The notes beneath the pieces are model-generated. The model ran no database searches. It saw nothing but the letters and a program-made list of their open reading frames with translations, and was not told the origin of the DNA. A DNA stretch of 64,000 bases, taken from Impatiens glandulifera. Lineage: Eukaryota > Streptophyta > Magnoliopsida > Ericales > Balsaminaceae. Location: NCBI RefSeq assembly GCF_907164915.1, contig NC_061862.1:84926846-84990845 (forward strand), in the 5' to 3' direction. Below, piece by piece: positions 11,400 through 22,140 of the stretch (its first letter is position 1; every line of letters starts with the position of its first letter). The position numbers and the translations under genes were made by a program.

Positions 11400-11525
11400 T
11401 AAAGAGGGGCAGCTTTAGAGGATCAATAATTATTATGAACTAGTGAGGGCCAACTTTTGATTCAAAAGTAGAGCAACAAAGCGTCCCGACCGTCCCAATT
11501 ACTGACACGTGTATATATAAAACAA
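11400..11525. promoter_or_regulatory. Conserved duplicated block with G-box core and TATA-like run
   Basis: The block AACTAGTGAGGGCCAACTT, GAGCAACAAAGCGTCCC, then GACACGTGT (G-box core CACGTG) is followed by TATATATAAA. The same order recurs at 27,345-27,480 (CCACGTGT then a TATATA run), while surrounding sequence has diverged. This could be an old promoter or a transposon end; no downstream coding sequence is identified. Confidence 0.35.
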
Positions 11526-11989
11526 TAAACCAAAACTAATTAATTTAGTTAACCCAATATTTTAATATATTTTAAATAGTTAATAAATATTTATTATTTT
11601 AATTTATAATATTGTTGTAGTTGTATATTAATTTTGTTGCACATCAATAAATATTATATTGTTATAGTTAAATAAAAATAAAAAATATTATATAATTTTT
11701 GAAAAATATTATTAAATAAAAAAGTTTAATAAAAATAAATTAAAAAGTAAAAAAAAAAACAGTCATTATAAAAATAGAGGTAATGCTAGTTTATCATATT
11801 AAAAAAAAGATTTAAAAAAATATAAATATTGAATAAAATGTTGAAACAAATATGATTGAATAAGATATTTAAATAAAAATAAATTTAATATAATAAAAAA
11901 ATGAAAATAAAACAGTAATATAAATTAAACTAACTCAATTCAAATAAAAAATAAATGATTAGTGTTTTGATATATTAAGTTGAAATATT

Positions 11990-13100
11990 AGTATATGTAT
12001 ACAGTGTAGTCGGTATGGTATACCTTAGTTTTTTATTCATACATAAACTTTACTTAAAGTTTCGGTATAAAATAAATGCATACATTTATCTTATATTGAT
12101 TTCGATATATATTATTTTTTTATACTTTAATTTAGATACGGTATCAATATTATACTTTTATAACTAAAAAAATATATTAAATTAAAAAAAAACAATTCAA
12201 ATAAATCAAAAACAATACTTACAACTTTTCTTCGATTAGGAACTTTAAACATCGGTTGTGCTTCATGTAATAAGCTCATAAACCTATTTTCTTCGACAAC
12301 TTTAAATGACATTTCATCGATGATCACATATTCAGTCAATTTTATTTCACACATTTTTTGGTTAAAAGTATGTGAAACCAAAGCACTTTCTTGCCCCATC
12401 GTCTCGTTCGTCAATATAGTTTAACTTTTATCACATCTACAGACTATACTTATTTCATAGGGTGGACTCAACTTACATCTTTTTAATAAGTGGTTTTTCA
12501 ACCCACTAGTACTTCCAAAAATGGCTAGAATCTCAACTTGACAGTACTTGTATAACCCGATTGGTTGTATTCTTACATCAACCAATTCTCTTATTTTTTT
12601 TTTTCACAGTATTCTCAAAATATACTCTTACTATGTTTAGGAGTTACATGGAGTTTTGTTTTTGAAGTTGTTTTTACTCTCTTTCAAGTCGTATTTTGTA
12701 ATTGAGATAACTTGACAACATATTAAACTTCGTTACATATTTTTTGAAAAAAGAAAACAAACATTTTATAGTAAAATAAAATTAGTTTAATATTTTATAA
12801 AATAGAAGGTATATTGCATATATTACAATATAATTATATTTTGATTTGATTTGATTGGAAAAAATTATGATTATGTAATTAAATTAATATCAAATGTATT
12901 TATTTCCTTATAATATATATTTTTAAATTTATAAATATTATTTCGATATTTCGGTATACTTTGATATACCAAAATTTTGAAAATCTTATACTTTTATCTA
13001 AAAATAATTTCGGTATCGGTACTATACCTTACATTTTTTTCGGTATACCAAAAATATCGATATTTTCTATATATTGGCATTACAGTATTTTCGATATATC
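11990..13100 (-). mobile_element. Decayed hAT element with BED-finger transposase fragment
   Basis: Both sides of a hAT transposase fragment carry repeated GGTATACC/CGGTAT motifs (12,005-12,070 and 12,940-13,090), the kind of subterminal repeats that flank plant hAT transposase genes. Possible ends are ACAGTGTAGTCGG near 12,000 and, inverted, TACTGTAATGCC near 13,080. A matching TSD was not found, so the boundaries are approximate. Confidence 0.6.
12180..12590 (-). pseudogene. hAT transposase N-terminal fragment, BED zinc finger
   Basis: Reading the minus strand from about 12,580, the translation contains YKYCQVEILAIFGSTSG then LKNHLLKRCKLSP, a BED-type finger (C-x2-C ... H-x4-C). The first Cys is replaced by Tyr (TAC for TGC). 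After an in-frame TAA at 12,423-12,421 the frame continues with KLTEYVIIDEMSFKVVEE and PMFKVPNRRKV, the conserved stretch after the BED finger in plant hAT transposases of the RICESLEEPER type. The catalytic RNase H-like core and the C-terminal dimerisation domain are absent, so this is a short relic. Confidence 0.8.
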
Positions 13101-14205
13101 TATAATATGAGTAATTTTTCTCACTCATATATGTATAAGGTATATGCAAATAACTAAACCATTTTAAAAAAAAAAATATTAATGAAATTGCAAATTTACA
13201 GATATACCAACTTAATTTTTTTTTGTTTTATTTAATAAAAAAAAATTATTTAAAATTATTATAATGTTGGTATTTTTTATTTAATTAATTCTTTTTAATT
13301 AAAATTAGTTTTAAAATATGTCCAGTTTAAATTGTTAATATATACAATAAAATTTCTAAAAAAATATTATATTTGATAGATTCAATAAATCAAATATAAA
13401 GTTAAATTGTAGTGTCTAATAATCAAAGACCCATGTCAAAAATAAATAAATTATGGCACACAAAAGTAAAACAATGATACTAATTATAAATTTTAATAAA
13501 ACAAAATATATAATTATAATAAACATTATATAAGAACTTTTTATAATATATATATATATATATAGTATTAATATAATAAAGAAATGATTATAAATTAATA
13601 TGGACATCAGTAAAAAAACTAAATTAATAGAAAATATTTTTCATATCAATATACACGGCAACTGAAAAGAAAAATACTAATAAATTCATATTAGCTGAAA
13701 CAACCAATATTAATAATATATACATACTTAAAAAAATATTTCAAAATAATAATTCACCTAAATTAACACCTTAATAAAATATTATAAACCAATATAATTT
13801 TAAAATAAAAAAAGAGCCAACACCAAACAAACAAAGCCAATTAATTGATAATATCATAATTCATGTATGAAAATTTTGGACCCCATAAAGACGTGGGTCT
13901 ATATAACTGTAAAATTGAATTTAGTTATAATCCAAGATCGCCAATGTTGAATGATTACCATAACCTTTTTAATTTAAAACCACAAAACAAGTGCTATTAT
14001 AATGCAATTAGTATGTTGGGCCCGTTTAAACCTCTCATCGCCTTCAAATTGGCCCATCAAACACGACCATATTAATTTATTTAATTATTTCAAAACAATG
14101 CAATGTTGTATATTCTAAGATTTATATGTTGGATTTTTGTTTAATATATTTCATATTCCATAGCATACTTATTATCGCTAAAAGAAAAATAGATCTATTA
14201 AGGCT
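13101..14205. other. AT-rich sequence, no gene
   Basis: Mostly A/T homopolymer and TA runs (TA microsatellite at 13,548-13,564). Near 14,015-14,070 there are two GGCCC/GGCCCA motifs of the site-II type found in plant promoters, with no gene alongside. A 70-codon open frame at 13,863-14,075 has no recognisable domain and is not called. Confidence 0.4.
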
Positions 14206-14216
14206 TAATATTTATA

Positions 14217-14335
14217 CGGAACAACAGACAAATACACTTAATCAGGCGTAAAATTTATCGTCTAACGGACTCGAACCCAGGACCTTAGAGTTAATATTCA
14301 CCTCTTATTGCCATTAAGCTACAAGATTGAGATAA
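14217..14335 (-). mobile_element. tRNA-derived SINE, copy 1
   Basis: On the minus strand it has a tRNA-like A box TAGCTTAATGG (14,321-14,311) and a perfect B box GGTTCGAGTCC (14,278-14,268), about 33 bp apart, then the family tail. The internal RNA polymerase III promoter therefore looks complete. Flanking A/T sequence and possible TSD are discussed under the composite element. Confidence 0.85.
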
Positions 14336-14470
14336 AAAATGGGACAACGAATTAAGTATGTAGCCCGCAAACACACTTAATCATTTAAACATGCATAGAA
14401 CTTGCTGCCTGATGGCTCGAACCCAAGACGTTAGGGTGAGTATCCACATCTTATTGTCGTTAAGCTATAA
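14336..14470 (-). mobile_element. tRNA-derived SINE, copy 2
   Basis: Directly abuts copy 1 in the same orientation. The minus strand shows an A-box-like TAGCTTAACGA, a B box GGTTCGAGCC with a one-base change, and the tail GTGTTTGCGGGCTACATACT, then TTGTCCCATTTTTT. Its 5' end meets the LINE arm at about 14,471. Confidence 0.85.
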
Positions 14471-14471
14471 T

Positions 14472-14992
14472 AGGGATCAGGGGAGCAGGTGTTGGATTCA
14501 CCTATTACCCGATTAAGAGAGTTGACCAGACTTGTACCATCTATTGACAAAGAGGGAATTGCCCGTACTGCTGAAGCTACGATGTTTACAAAAGTCATAT
14601 TTAAAGTGGTCGATACAGACAGATTTGTGTTAGCGAAGCTTTTAACAATTTTACAGTACACATATGTTTAAAATTTGTAAAATTTCAAGAAAATTGATTT
14701 CCTGATATACTCCAATATTGACCGAGAATGGATCAATTGTTAATTGAGAGAGATCGACGAGTAGATTTAGTAAATTTCTGCGAAAAGACGACCTTTTCGA
14801 CCGAGAGATGAACGCACACGGCACACAAATTACACAGATGGCACAGTTTGCACGACAACGAACTGTGTGTGATTTCTTTACAACTGTGACCGAGGGTTTT
14901 TTCAACGACGATTACGACCGCGACAATATTGTCGGCATATCGTGGCACACACGACACACTGATCGCACAGTTCGCACTTCACTTAGGGTTTT
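14472..14992 (-). repeat. Left arm of LINE 5'-end inverted duplication
   Basis: The reverse complement of this arm aligns along its whole length with 15,107-15,634, including GTGTTGGATT, CTATTGACAAAGAGGGAATT and the CACACGGCACACA block. The arms are separated by about 115 bp. Transcription through both would give a hairpin RNA of about 520 bp. Confidence 0.9.
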
Positions 14993-15106
14993 GCCATGGG
15001 AAAGTTGCTCTTTAATAAACCCTTTTTAAATAAATGTCTAAAGATGCATAGAATTGAATTTATAATTACCATTGATTTTCATTATATGTCCTTGTTTTTT
15101 TAATTC

Positions 15107-15634
15107 TAAGTGAAGTGCGAACTGTGCGATCAATGTGCTATGTGCGTCGCGATATGCCGACAATATTGTCGCAGTCGTAATCGTTGTTGAAGAAACCCTC
15201 AGTCGTAGTCGTAAAGAAATCACACATTGTTCGTTGTTGTGCGAACTATGCCATCTGTGCGATCTGTGCAATCCCTGTGCCGTGTGTGCGTTCATCTCTC
15301 GGTCAGAAGGGTCGTCTTTTCGCAAAAATTTACTAAATCTCCTGGTTGATCTCTCTCGATTGATAATTGATACCATTCTTGGTCAAGACTATAGTACATC
15401 AGATAATAAATTTACTTGAAATTTTACAAATTTCAAACATATGTGTACTGTAAAGTTGTTAAAAGCTTCGTTGACACGAATTCATCAGTGTCGGTCACTT
15501 TAAATATGACTTTTGCAAATATCGTAGCTTCAGCAGTACGGGAAATTCCCTCTTTGTCAATAGATGGTACAAGCCCGACCAACTCTCTTAATCGCGCAAT
15601 GAATTAATCCAACACCTGTTCCTCTGATTCTAAG
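15107..15634 (+). repeat. Right arm of LINE 5'-end inverted duplication
   Basis: In the same orientation as the LINE that follows. It includes the GC-richer 5' UTR-like part (GTGCGAACTGTGCGATC) and the first open stretch of ORF1 from about 15,440 (VYCKVVKSF, TLNMTFANIVASA, PSLSIDGTSP). The left arm encodes the same peptide on the minus strand (14,661-14,431), which shows the duplication includes coding sequence. Confidence 0.9.
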
Positions 15635-17110
15635 ACAGGAAATTCGAATGCAACTAACCTCCACAAAGGCTCTGGAGAGAATCTCACGAATATCCTCCTT
15701 GAAAATCATATATCTCCAAAGCCAGGAGGAAAGGGTGGAGATCAGACTGACGTGAGAAAGAGCAATAATAATGATTTTATAGTCAACACGCCATTTATGT
15801 TTTCTATCAATCCCAATAACACTCATGAGATGAATGCAAATGATAATAGAACTGTTAGTGGAATACATGTTGATAGCCTAGATTGTGATAGTCTAGGACA
15901 AAATATAAGAAAAGATAGAGTAGTTTAGGAAAATAGTCTAAGAAATAAAAATGCACATGTTATTAACTCGAAATCCAATGAGAATCAAATTCAACTTGAG
16001 ATTATTGAGATACCTGACTCATATGAAGAAACGAGGAAAGTAATCCAGAAAGAATTGAAAAGAGAAAGAATTAATGTAGAAAATCTAGATGAAATAGGAA
16101 AAATGCAGAGAACGGTAGCGAAAACATTGGGTAAAGAAATAGACCCGAGGAAATGAATGGTCGGTTTTAATGAAAGGGCCAACCTAAAAGGGCTTAGAAA
16201 TCAGATAACAAATTTATTGATACTAGACAATAAATGCCAAATCATTTTAAGCAAAGAAAAAAGCCAACAGTACATAAAGCAGCTCAACTTGCATTACCTG
16301 CAAGACTGGAATTTCCTAAACAAAAGAGAAGTATGATACTATTGTGAGTCTGTTGAAACTTTGAGAGAGCTCTCTAAATTCTCCAAAACCAGAGTCTACT
16401 TCATAAAGAACAATTCTAATTGGAATATAGACCAGGTCTAGAAGAAAGTTGAAGAACAGAGAAAAACTCAAGGGAATGATCAGAAAATAGAGCAAAAGTA
16501 GTGTAAAGATAAACAAAAAAAATGGAAAAACTAGTGTAACGAGTAGAATGAACAACAGAAACAAAATGTAGGGCATAAGAACAAAGGGGAAACAAAAGTT
16601 GACAACCCAGTTCAAGAAAGGGGAATATTTTCCTTGGAACATTTAAGCCAAAGGTTGAAATTACTAGTTCCCCGTTTTAATTCAATCTACCCTAAGAAGT
16701 TGAGGAAAACTATATAAAGTTATGGAAGAATGACATAGTGGGCAACTTCATTGGAAGAAATAATGTGCCATTTCTAGTAACCAAAAAAACCCTAATGAAA
16801 CAATGGGGGAAAATGGTCTAGTAAAGGCAACATCAAACATTCATGACTTTTACTTTCTCAATTTCAAAGAAGGATCAGATCTTGAAAGTATTTTAATCAA
16901 CAAGCACACATTTGTTGGGAAGAACTGCATGAAACTCGAAAAATGGGCAGAAGGTATGAACAACTTCAGCAAGCCCAAAGAAACTACGCAAATCTGGTTC
17001 TAATTGTGCAACATCCCTCCCCACATGTATAACCCTAAAGCATTAAGTCACTTTGCGAGCCTATTGGAGAGTCCACTCTACATGGATCCAACTACATAAA
17101 AATGTGATCA
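15416..17110 (+). pseudogene. LINE ORF1 (gag-like, DUF4283 type), degenerate
   Basis: A series of same-family fragments interrupted by many stops. Recognisable pieces are NERANLKGLRNQI (16,170-16,210; paralogous NERTNLKGLRNQI near 29,690 on the minus strand), and LVKATSNIHDFYFLNFKE with KNCMKLEKWAEG (16,815-16,955), then NIPPHMYNPKALSHFASLL (17,010-17,070). These match the ORF1 of the LINE at 27,938-30,647, which carries a DUF4283-like RNA-binding region. The zinc knuckle is lost because the copy jumps to ORF2 sequence at about 17,100. Confidence 0.82.
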
Positions 17111-17860
17111 TATGAATTATGATAGGATGTGCATTGAGATACACCTGCGATCAAATATTATGGCATGATACTTGGCTGGATAATATTTTCATTATATTCA
17201 AAGAAGAAATGCAAGGATGCAGAGTTATAAGAGAATGCATCAAATACTCATTTAAAGACGTTTATGAAGGTAAATGTGATTCACTTCTAAGTCGTATTCC
17301 AGAATGTGATAGAATCCTAAACCTAATGAGGTAGAAGCAACTTAATGAAAGAAATGATGAAATATGTTGGAAAACAGAAAACAATGAGAAGTTCATTACA
17401 GAAAAGGCATAGAAAATGGTTAGAACAAGAGGTAGATTGACATAATGTGGTATGGTCTTCAAAGATTATTTCTCGTCACCAATTTATTCTTTGGCTTGTA
17501 TACAGGAAAATGTTGACAACAAAAGACAGAATTCGAAAATACATAAATATTTCTGATATCAATTGTGTCCTATGTTCGGGAGTGAAGAAAAACATAAACT
17601 ATTTATTTGAGGAATTTTATAATACAAATCTGGAGAAGGTATGCTGCAAACATGAGCATCATCAACTTTTCAGGAACATGGGAAGAAATCCAAGAGTGGA
17701 TGAAGAATAAAATAAAAAGAAGATCCTTCTATGTAAATATGTCGAAATGCTACTTTGGAGTAGTAATCTATAATATCTGAAAAGAAAGAAATTCAAGAAC
17801 TCAAAATGAAAGAAGTAGAACTATTGAAGATATTTAGGGAGATATAACTTCAGATGGAAA
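17111..17860 (+). pseudogene. LINE ORF2 C-terminal tail (zf-RVT region)
   Basis: ORF2 sequence resumes with QILWHDTWLDN (17,145-17,190) and SRIPECDRILNLMR, then VVWSSKIISRHQFILWL and the Cys-containing NCVLCSG segment. This is the zinc-binding domain found after the reverse transcriptase in plant L1-type LINEs; the LINE at 31,731-35,760 has the matching LVWSSKIISRHHITLWL. Endonuclease and RT are absent: ORF1 and the ORF2 tail meet at about 17,100, an internal deletion of several kb relative to a complete LINE. Multiple stops and frameshifts follow. Confidence 0.8.
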
Positions 17861-18134
17861 TGCACTTATTTAATCCTGGAGAGGAATCGAAAGGAATGAA
17901 GAAAATAGAAAGCTCTGTCAGATATGAGATATTTCGTTTGAGAAAGTCACAAGTAAAATTAAAGTAAAAACGCTATAGACGTTAATTGATTGTTGTTGTT
18001 GTCTATAATTCAATTCTTGTTTCATTATCAAATCTAAAAATTGTCTAGATCTAATCTTAAACTTTTGTATTTTTTCTCTCTTTTTTTAGTTTTTTTTTTA
18101 ATTAAATGACCCTTATTTTTTCTTAAAAAAAAAA
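17861..18134 (+). other. LINE 3' UTR and poly(A)
   Basis: Aligns with the reverse complement of 6350-6590. It ends with the T-rich stretch TTTTTTCTCTCTTTTTTTAG, AATTAAATGACCC, and an A-run at 18,125-18,134. Confidence 0.8.
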
Positions 18135-18145
18135 TAATATTTATA

Positions 18146-18577
18146 GAATGAAATTGGAATAATTAGAAGACAAATGCATAAATATTAGAAGACCATGATA
18201 TAATTTTAAAAGGATCAATGTATTTATTGATAATACAAAGATATCGTATCCATCTTATCTTGTTTCCATTGATTGACAATGCCATTGAATCGTGGCTTGA
18301 TCAGATCCACAAGCATTGTAGCCAGTCTTTCATTAAAATATTTTTAAAAATAAATCTAGAGAGAATTGTAGTTTATGTGTAAATTCACTTCTTTTTCTAT
18401 ATTTCAAACATAAAAACGATTTTATTATCTAAAAAAAACTGAAACGAATTATCTCAGTTGTGTATGCTTTTTATTTGATTATTGGACAATGAAATTAGAA
18501 TTGTGGCTTGGTTAGATACACAAAAATTCTGCGTATTCTAACATGAAAATCCTAATATTATCAAATGTAATTGGTCA
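18146..18577. other. AT-rich spacer, no gene seen
   Basis: Between the LINE poly(A) and the CACTA element. Two imperfect copies of a short motif containing ATTG/TGGCTTG..AGAT..CACAA occur near 18,280-18,310 and 18,490-18,530. Nothing coding. Confidence 0.5.
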
Positions 18578-19470
18578 CACTACAACAAAAATGACTTTCG
18601 GCGACGCTTAAAAAGACTTCTGCCAATCTTTAAAAGCGTCGCTAAAAACATTACCGACACTTATTCTTGCGTCGCCAGAAACAGTGTGGGCACAAGTTTT
18701 TACCACGCTTATTTAAGCGTCGGTACAAGCGTTGCCGAAAGGCAAAAGTTTTAACAACGCTTATTTAAGCGTTGGCAAAATTAAAAAAACGTCGCTAAAA
18801 GTCTATTTTATTTTTAAACTATTTTTTTAAAATTTATTTTTTTCTATTTTCATTTTAGATGTTATTTTTTTATCTCTACTATTATCACATTTTCCCTTCA
18901 TCTCTCAAGTACCCGATGAACATAACCCTAAACTCTTAGGGTGAACCCATAGTCCAGCACATTATAACTTTAAAAATACTTCAAAAACTAATGAACTCTC
19001 TCATATTTTATATACCAAAAACTTATTCTTTTTCTCCAATGTGGGATAAATGTCATATTAACACTTCAGAAACTATTGAACTCTCTCATATTTTACTTAT
19101 AATTAAATTTAAATAATAATTAAATAAAAGACATATATTAATAATACTATAAAAAGTTTAAAAATTATGTTATATAAAAAATATTAATTAAATTTTAATA
19201 TTAACAAAATTTTAAGTCAAATTTAATTTTAAAAAAATTAAAAAATTAAAATAAAATATTTACAAAGTTTAAAAATAAAACATAAAAATTATTAAAATTT
19301 AAAATATTTAAATTATAAGGTTTTAACAAAGTTACAAAGTTGGTATATAAAAAAAATAATGGTGGTGGTATAGATATAAAGGTTGACAAAAGTTTTTTTC
19401 TTTTAATTTTTACTCACGCTTAATATGAGTTGACATATAAGGGTCGCTGAAAGTATGTTTTGTTGTAGTG
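18578..19470. mobile_element. Non-autonomous CACTA (En/Spm) element
   Basis: The ends are CACTACAACAAAA (18,578-18,590) and its inverse TTTTGTTGTAGTG (19,458-19,470), with further homology inward (ACTTTCGGCGAC against ACTTTCAGCGACC). It is flanked by the 3-bp direct repeat TCA (18,575-18,577 and 19,471-19,473), the TSD length of CACTA elements. Subterminal AAGCGTCG/GCGTCGC motifs repeat in both orientations over 18,600-18,790. Length is 893 bp with no transposase. Confidence 0.95.
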
Positions 19471-19775
19471 TCATAACCAATTTCAAGACATCCCCATACA
19501 AAACTTGAAAACTTGTCCAATTGAGTTAAATGCAAAAGGTTGCACATTTAACCAAATAAAGGTGGATTTCTTGTTGTATTTATTGCTCCAAAAAATTATA
19601 GCCATTATTCTCAAAGTAATATTAATTAATAAAGTTTTTTTATAATCTTTTATTTAATTAGAATTCTAAAATCATTGTTAATAAAGTTTTTAAATAAAAT
19701 AGACATATTCATACAGTAAAATTTAGACAAAAAAAAAACTAACTAAAAAAATAAAATTAATCACACTTTTTATTA

Positions 19776-20280
19776 ACTTAAGCATTATTAAAAATATTGT
19801 GAATATTTATTAATTCAATACACAATGTTGTTGAAATTTAGAACTATTAACATACAATAAGTTAAATGTCAGAATAGGAATATTAAAATAGTTAAAAATA
19901 GCTTAAGCATTATTAAAAATATTGTGAACATTTATTAATTCAATACACAATGTTGTTGAAATTTAGAATTTAGAATGATTAAAATACAATGAGTTAAATG
20001 TCGTAATAGGGATATTAAAATAGTTAAGAATAACTTAAGCATTATTAAAGATATTGTGAACATTTATTAATTCAATACACAATGTTGTTGTTGAAATTTA
20101 GAACGACTAATATATAATAAGTTAAATGACATAATAGGAATATTAAAATAGTTAAGAATAACTTAAGTATTATTAAAGATATTTTGAACATTTATTAATT
20201 CAATATAAAATGTTATTAAAATTTTGACAATTAACATTCAATAAATTAAATGTCATCAGGATATTAAAATAGTTAAGAAT
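19776..20280. repeat. Tandem array, four copies of a ~127-bp unit
   Basis: Units start at about 19,776, 19,903, 20,031 and 20,159. Each runs from CTTAAGCATTATTAAA through CAATACACAATGTTGTTG to AATATTAAAATAGTTAAGAAT. Single diverged copies occur at about 8925-9050 and 25,300-25,400, at corresponding places in the two segmental copies, so the tandem expansion happened only here. Confidence 0.92.
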
Positions 20281-21944
20281 TCTAAAAGTTAAAACTTAAC
20301 ATAAAGATATAAAAGAAAAATAATAAAATTATAATTTGATATTATATATATATATATATAAATATATATATATAAGTTTTTTGAAAGATTAAAAATTATG
20401 TTGTCCGTAAAAATACACAAATTTAGTGCGAGCAATTCGTTGACAAAAAATAAGTACGTACTTTGTGTCTAGATTTCAAAAAAGATTGTGGAAGGCCTTG
20501 TTAAATCCGTAAAAATTGAGAGTGTACGTAAAATTATTGATTCGTTTTAAATTAATAAAATCTATAATTTCTTTAAAATTGTAAAAGTTTAATTTGATAA
20601 AAAAAAATAATAGTTATATTTTATTATTGTTTATATATAGCCAATTTTAAAATTTAAATATAAAATTAATTAAAAAAATAATAATAATAAGTAAATAACA
20701 CTATAAAATATTATACTTAAAAATTAATCATATTTATTTATTTTTTATTTTTTAAATATAACTTTTTTAAACGTAAAATCATATAAAATTGTAAAATCGA
20801 AATTGTTTATACACTAATAAAATCGCAAAATCTTATTATCGTAAATTTAATATCGTAAAAGTTTACTTATTTAAGAATTTACTTAAAATTAGACTCGTTA
20901 ATCTCATATAAAATCTTAAAATCTTAAGATTTTAATAATCAAGATTTTAACTGTATTGGTCTGCTAGTCTATTAGTGACAACATTAATTATAATTGGGAT
21001 TGAGAAAAAGACAATAAGATGTTGTTTTGATATTTTGTTGAGTTAAAATTTATTATAATTATGATTATTTATATTATAAAATATTTTAATTAAAATGATT
21101 GTTTAAATTAGTTAGACTCTTTCAAGTAGTACAAAATGAAATCTAACTATGATTAATTCTTATTTTATGATTGAAATTTAAACTATCTTGATAACTAATT
21201 TAAAAATATTTATTGTCTAAGGTTTCAACTAGGTTGTGTTTATCATATTTGAATTAGAGCTTATTTTGATTAATAAATTCATTTCCTTTTCAAATCAAAT
21301 TATATTCATTCTCATTCTCAATTCAATCTCACTAAAGAGGTAGCTGGATTTTTATATAAGTCTTGTCTAGCCAGCCGATTCAAGCATATTACGAATTTTG
21401 TATTACGATGACAAATTTATATTTCGTTATCTATATCATATTATTTATATTTTAACTGTATAATTATTGAACATCTTCTTTTCCTTCAGCATCAATATTC
21501 TTTATTGATTAGAGATAATTTTAAAAATACAATACAAACACACAATATCTAAATATGGATGAGACGAATGCGTAACAATATCGATGTTGCCTTAGTCTGC
21601 AATATTATTGTCTAGAAATAAAATAGAGTAGACGAGTCGTCGTTTGAAAATGAAGTTAAAGAAGTATCTCAAGAAAAATGTGAAAGTTTTGTCCGTAGTA
21701 TGATTTAGAAAAATGTGAAAGTTTTGTCTGTAGTATGATTTAGAAAAATAAAAAATAGATATACTGCGTATAAGATAAATTTGTGCATATTTTCAATACA
21801 AATTAACGGTTTTAAAACATTTAAATTGTTTTAGATATTTATGATATAAATTAAAATATATATATAAAAACAATTTTAAATGAAAATAAATGTATAAATG
21901 ATAAGTTAAAACAAGATTATAATATTTATATATAGTTAAGTCAA
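20281..21944. other. AT-rich sequence with a small 35-bp tandem duplication
   Basis: No gene is seen. A TA run lies at 20,342-20,370. A 35-bp unit (GAAAAATGTGAAAGTTTTGT...) is repeated twice at 21,673-21,742 with one difference. Confidence 0.7.
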
Positions 21945-22093
21945 TATTTGATATTAGATGAAATTTCCAGTAATGAATACTTTATTTTGGGCTTCATCTA
22001 AAAAGATAGTGGGCCTGGCCTATTTAGTATAATAAAGTTAGGCTGACAAGGTAGTTGGGTAGGGTTAAGAATTAAGATTAATTTTAATCACTA

Positions 22094-22139
<46 letters not shown>

Positions 22140-22140
<1 letters not shown>

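Larger units (their letters stand above)
5220..11520. repeat. Segmental duplication copy A (interrupted by hAT)
   Basis: Ordered blocks here recur in copy B. Block 5225-5400 (TTTTGGGCTT..ATC, AGTGGGC) matches 21,950-22,105. 5950-6145 plus 8364-8450 matches 24,200-24,560. 8460-9050 matches 24,930-25,440. 9190-9600 matches 25,470-26,100. 11,390-11,520 matches 27,335-27,480. Order and orientation are the same, with many indels. The hAT insertion at 6146-8363 is absent from copy B. No gene is recognised in the duplicated segment, though the block 9250-9480 (CT-rich, relatively well conserved) and 11,400-11,520 look promoter-like. Confidence 0.75.
14206..18145 (+). mobile_element. Composite SINE-SINE / inverted LINE 5' end / deleted LINE insertion
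   Basis: The order is: two minus-strand SINEs, a minus-strand copy of the LINE 5' region, a plus-strand LINE of the same family with an internal deletion, and poly(A). An 11-bp direct repeat TAATATTTATA sits exactly at the outer SINE 3' end (14,206-14,216) and just after the poly(A) (18,135-18,145). Both 3' ends face outward, as in the chimera at 6350-6844. The repeat is short and AT-rich, so it could be chance; the positions make it a credible TSD. Confidence 0.6.

Noticed and set aside
14808..15376. Several overlapping frames with Cys/His-rich peptide on both strands
   Set aside because: They lie in the LINE 5' UTR palindrome. The CACACGGCACACA repeats give Cys/His-rich translations without a protein family.
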